Source of the DNA: Euperipatoides rowelli
Taxonomy: Eukaryota; Onychophora; Udeonychophora; Euonychophora; Peripatopsidae
DNA: 16,353 nt
NCBI GenBank assembly: GCA_003024985.2
Contig: PXIH01S0010303.1
Strand: one strand, 5' to 3'
The position numbers and the translations under genes are program-made. Each line of letters starts with the position of its first letter. Positions within the stretch are counted from its first letter, which is position 1. The notes below the pieces were generated by a model. The model saw only the letters and a list, made by a program, of their open reading frames with translations. It searched no databases and was not told the DNA's origin. Positions 16,004 to 16,353 of the stretch are shown one piece after another.

Positions 16004-16353
16004 TTATATGTGAGTTAAAAGTATTTTTTAACAGGAATCGTGAGACCAATATATAAAAAAGGAGATAGATTTGACATGAGTAGTACAGGCCTATAACTTT
16101 AATATCGGGTTTATCAAAAATCTTTGAGAAAATTGTTTTAAACAGACTGTTAAATTATCTAGACAAAAATAAAATTTTGATTGTTCAAAGAACAATTCGG
16201 TTTCAGAAAAGTGAAGTCGACTGAAAAAACGATGGGTAAACTTATAAATGAAATTATATATGGTTTAAATGATCATGAAAAGGTGGGAGTAGTTTTTGTC
16301 GACCTGACGAAAGCGTTTGATTGTGTGAATCATACAATATTACTGAACAAATT
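16004..16353 (+). pseudogene. Non-LTR retrotransposon reverse transcriptase fragment, runs off the right edge
   Basis: Across frameshifts the reading gives GIVRPIYKKGDRFDMS, then PITLISGLSKIFEKIVLNRL, then [18 protein letters not shown], and finally [20 protein letters not shown] with the catalytic-aspartate box at about 16301-16330. This is the N-terminal half of a Jockey/CR1-type reverse transcriptase. At least two frameshifts are visible, near 16085 (the NYRPI motif is broken) and near 16190. The orientation is opposite to the LINE at 13790-15835, and the residues around the box differ ([12 protein letters not shown] against LNLYKAFDTVNH), so it is a separate insertion. The catalytic FADD box would lie beyond the window. 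Confidence 0.85.

Overview
The window looks like nuclear DNA from an invertebrate animal. It is very AT-rich and gene-poor, has no operon structure, and is crowded with decayed transposable elements. It carries two clearly animal-type genes and long stretches of unique-looking AT-rich spacer. I cannot name the species from the sequence. There is no sign of bacterial, plasmid or viral organisation. Four isolated N bases (4122, 7327, 7910, 11373) show that this is a gap-joined draft assembly.

Only two protein-coding genes are well supported. The first (8839-10596, + strand) is a complete, single-exon homologue of FIP1/FIP1L1, a subunit of the mRNA cleavage and polyadenylation machinery. It has the WLYGD acidic N-terminus, the Fip1 motif, a proline-rich linker and an Arg/Asp/Glu-rich tail. 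The second (12259-13137, - strand) is a nine-finger C2H2 zinc-finger protein, also with an uninterrupted coding exon. It is preceded by a good 3' splice site, so at least one upstream non-coding exon is likely. The two genes converge, with about 1.7 kb between their stop codons. Nothing suggests that they act in one pathway.

From left to right: 1-235 is a minisatellite with a unit of about 21 bp, and related sequence recurs at 690-850. A non-autonomous hAT element with a perfect 8-bp target duplication lies at 1201-1574. A long gene-free tract follows, containing a CTCF-like motif at 2055-2070 and a small unexplained ORF at 2690-2827. From 3894 to 6085 there is a cluster of repeats: two Helitron-like copies in the same orientation, a tRNA-like SINE head, the 3' end of a LINE, and several foldback (inverted-repeat) elements. 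6090-8838 is AT-rich spacer with an 86-bp duplication around an N that is probably an assembly artefact. The FIP1 gene, a second tRNA-like SINE head and the zinc-finger gene follow.

From about 13.8 kb to the end the window is a nest of transposons. A decayed non-LTR retrotransposon on the minus strand is interrupted by at least two, probably three, hAT-like elements. A second, unrelated non-LTR reverse transcriptase fragment runs off the right edge on the plus strand. The nesting gives a relative order of insertion: LINE first, hAT elements later.

I found no new multi-gene system. The most interesting items are the intronless full-length FIP1, the nested hAT/LINE block with readable empty sites, the Helitron-like family carrying CTCF-like hairpin arms, and the N-flanking duplications that should be removed before anyone interprets them.
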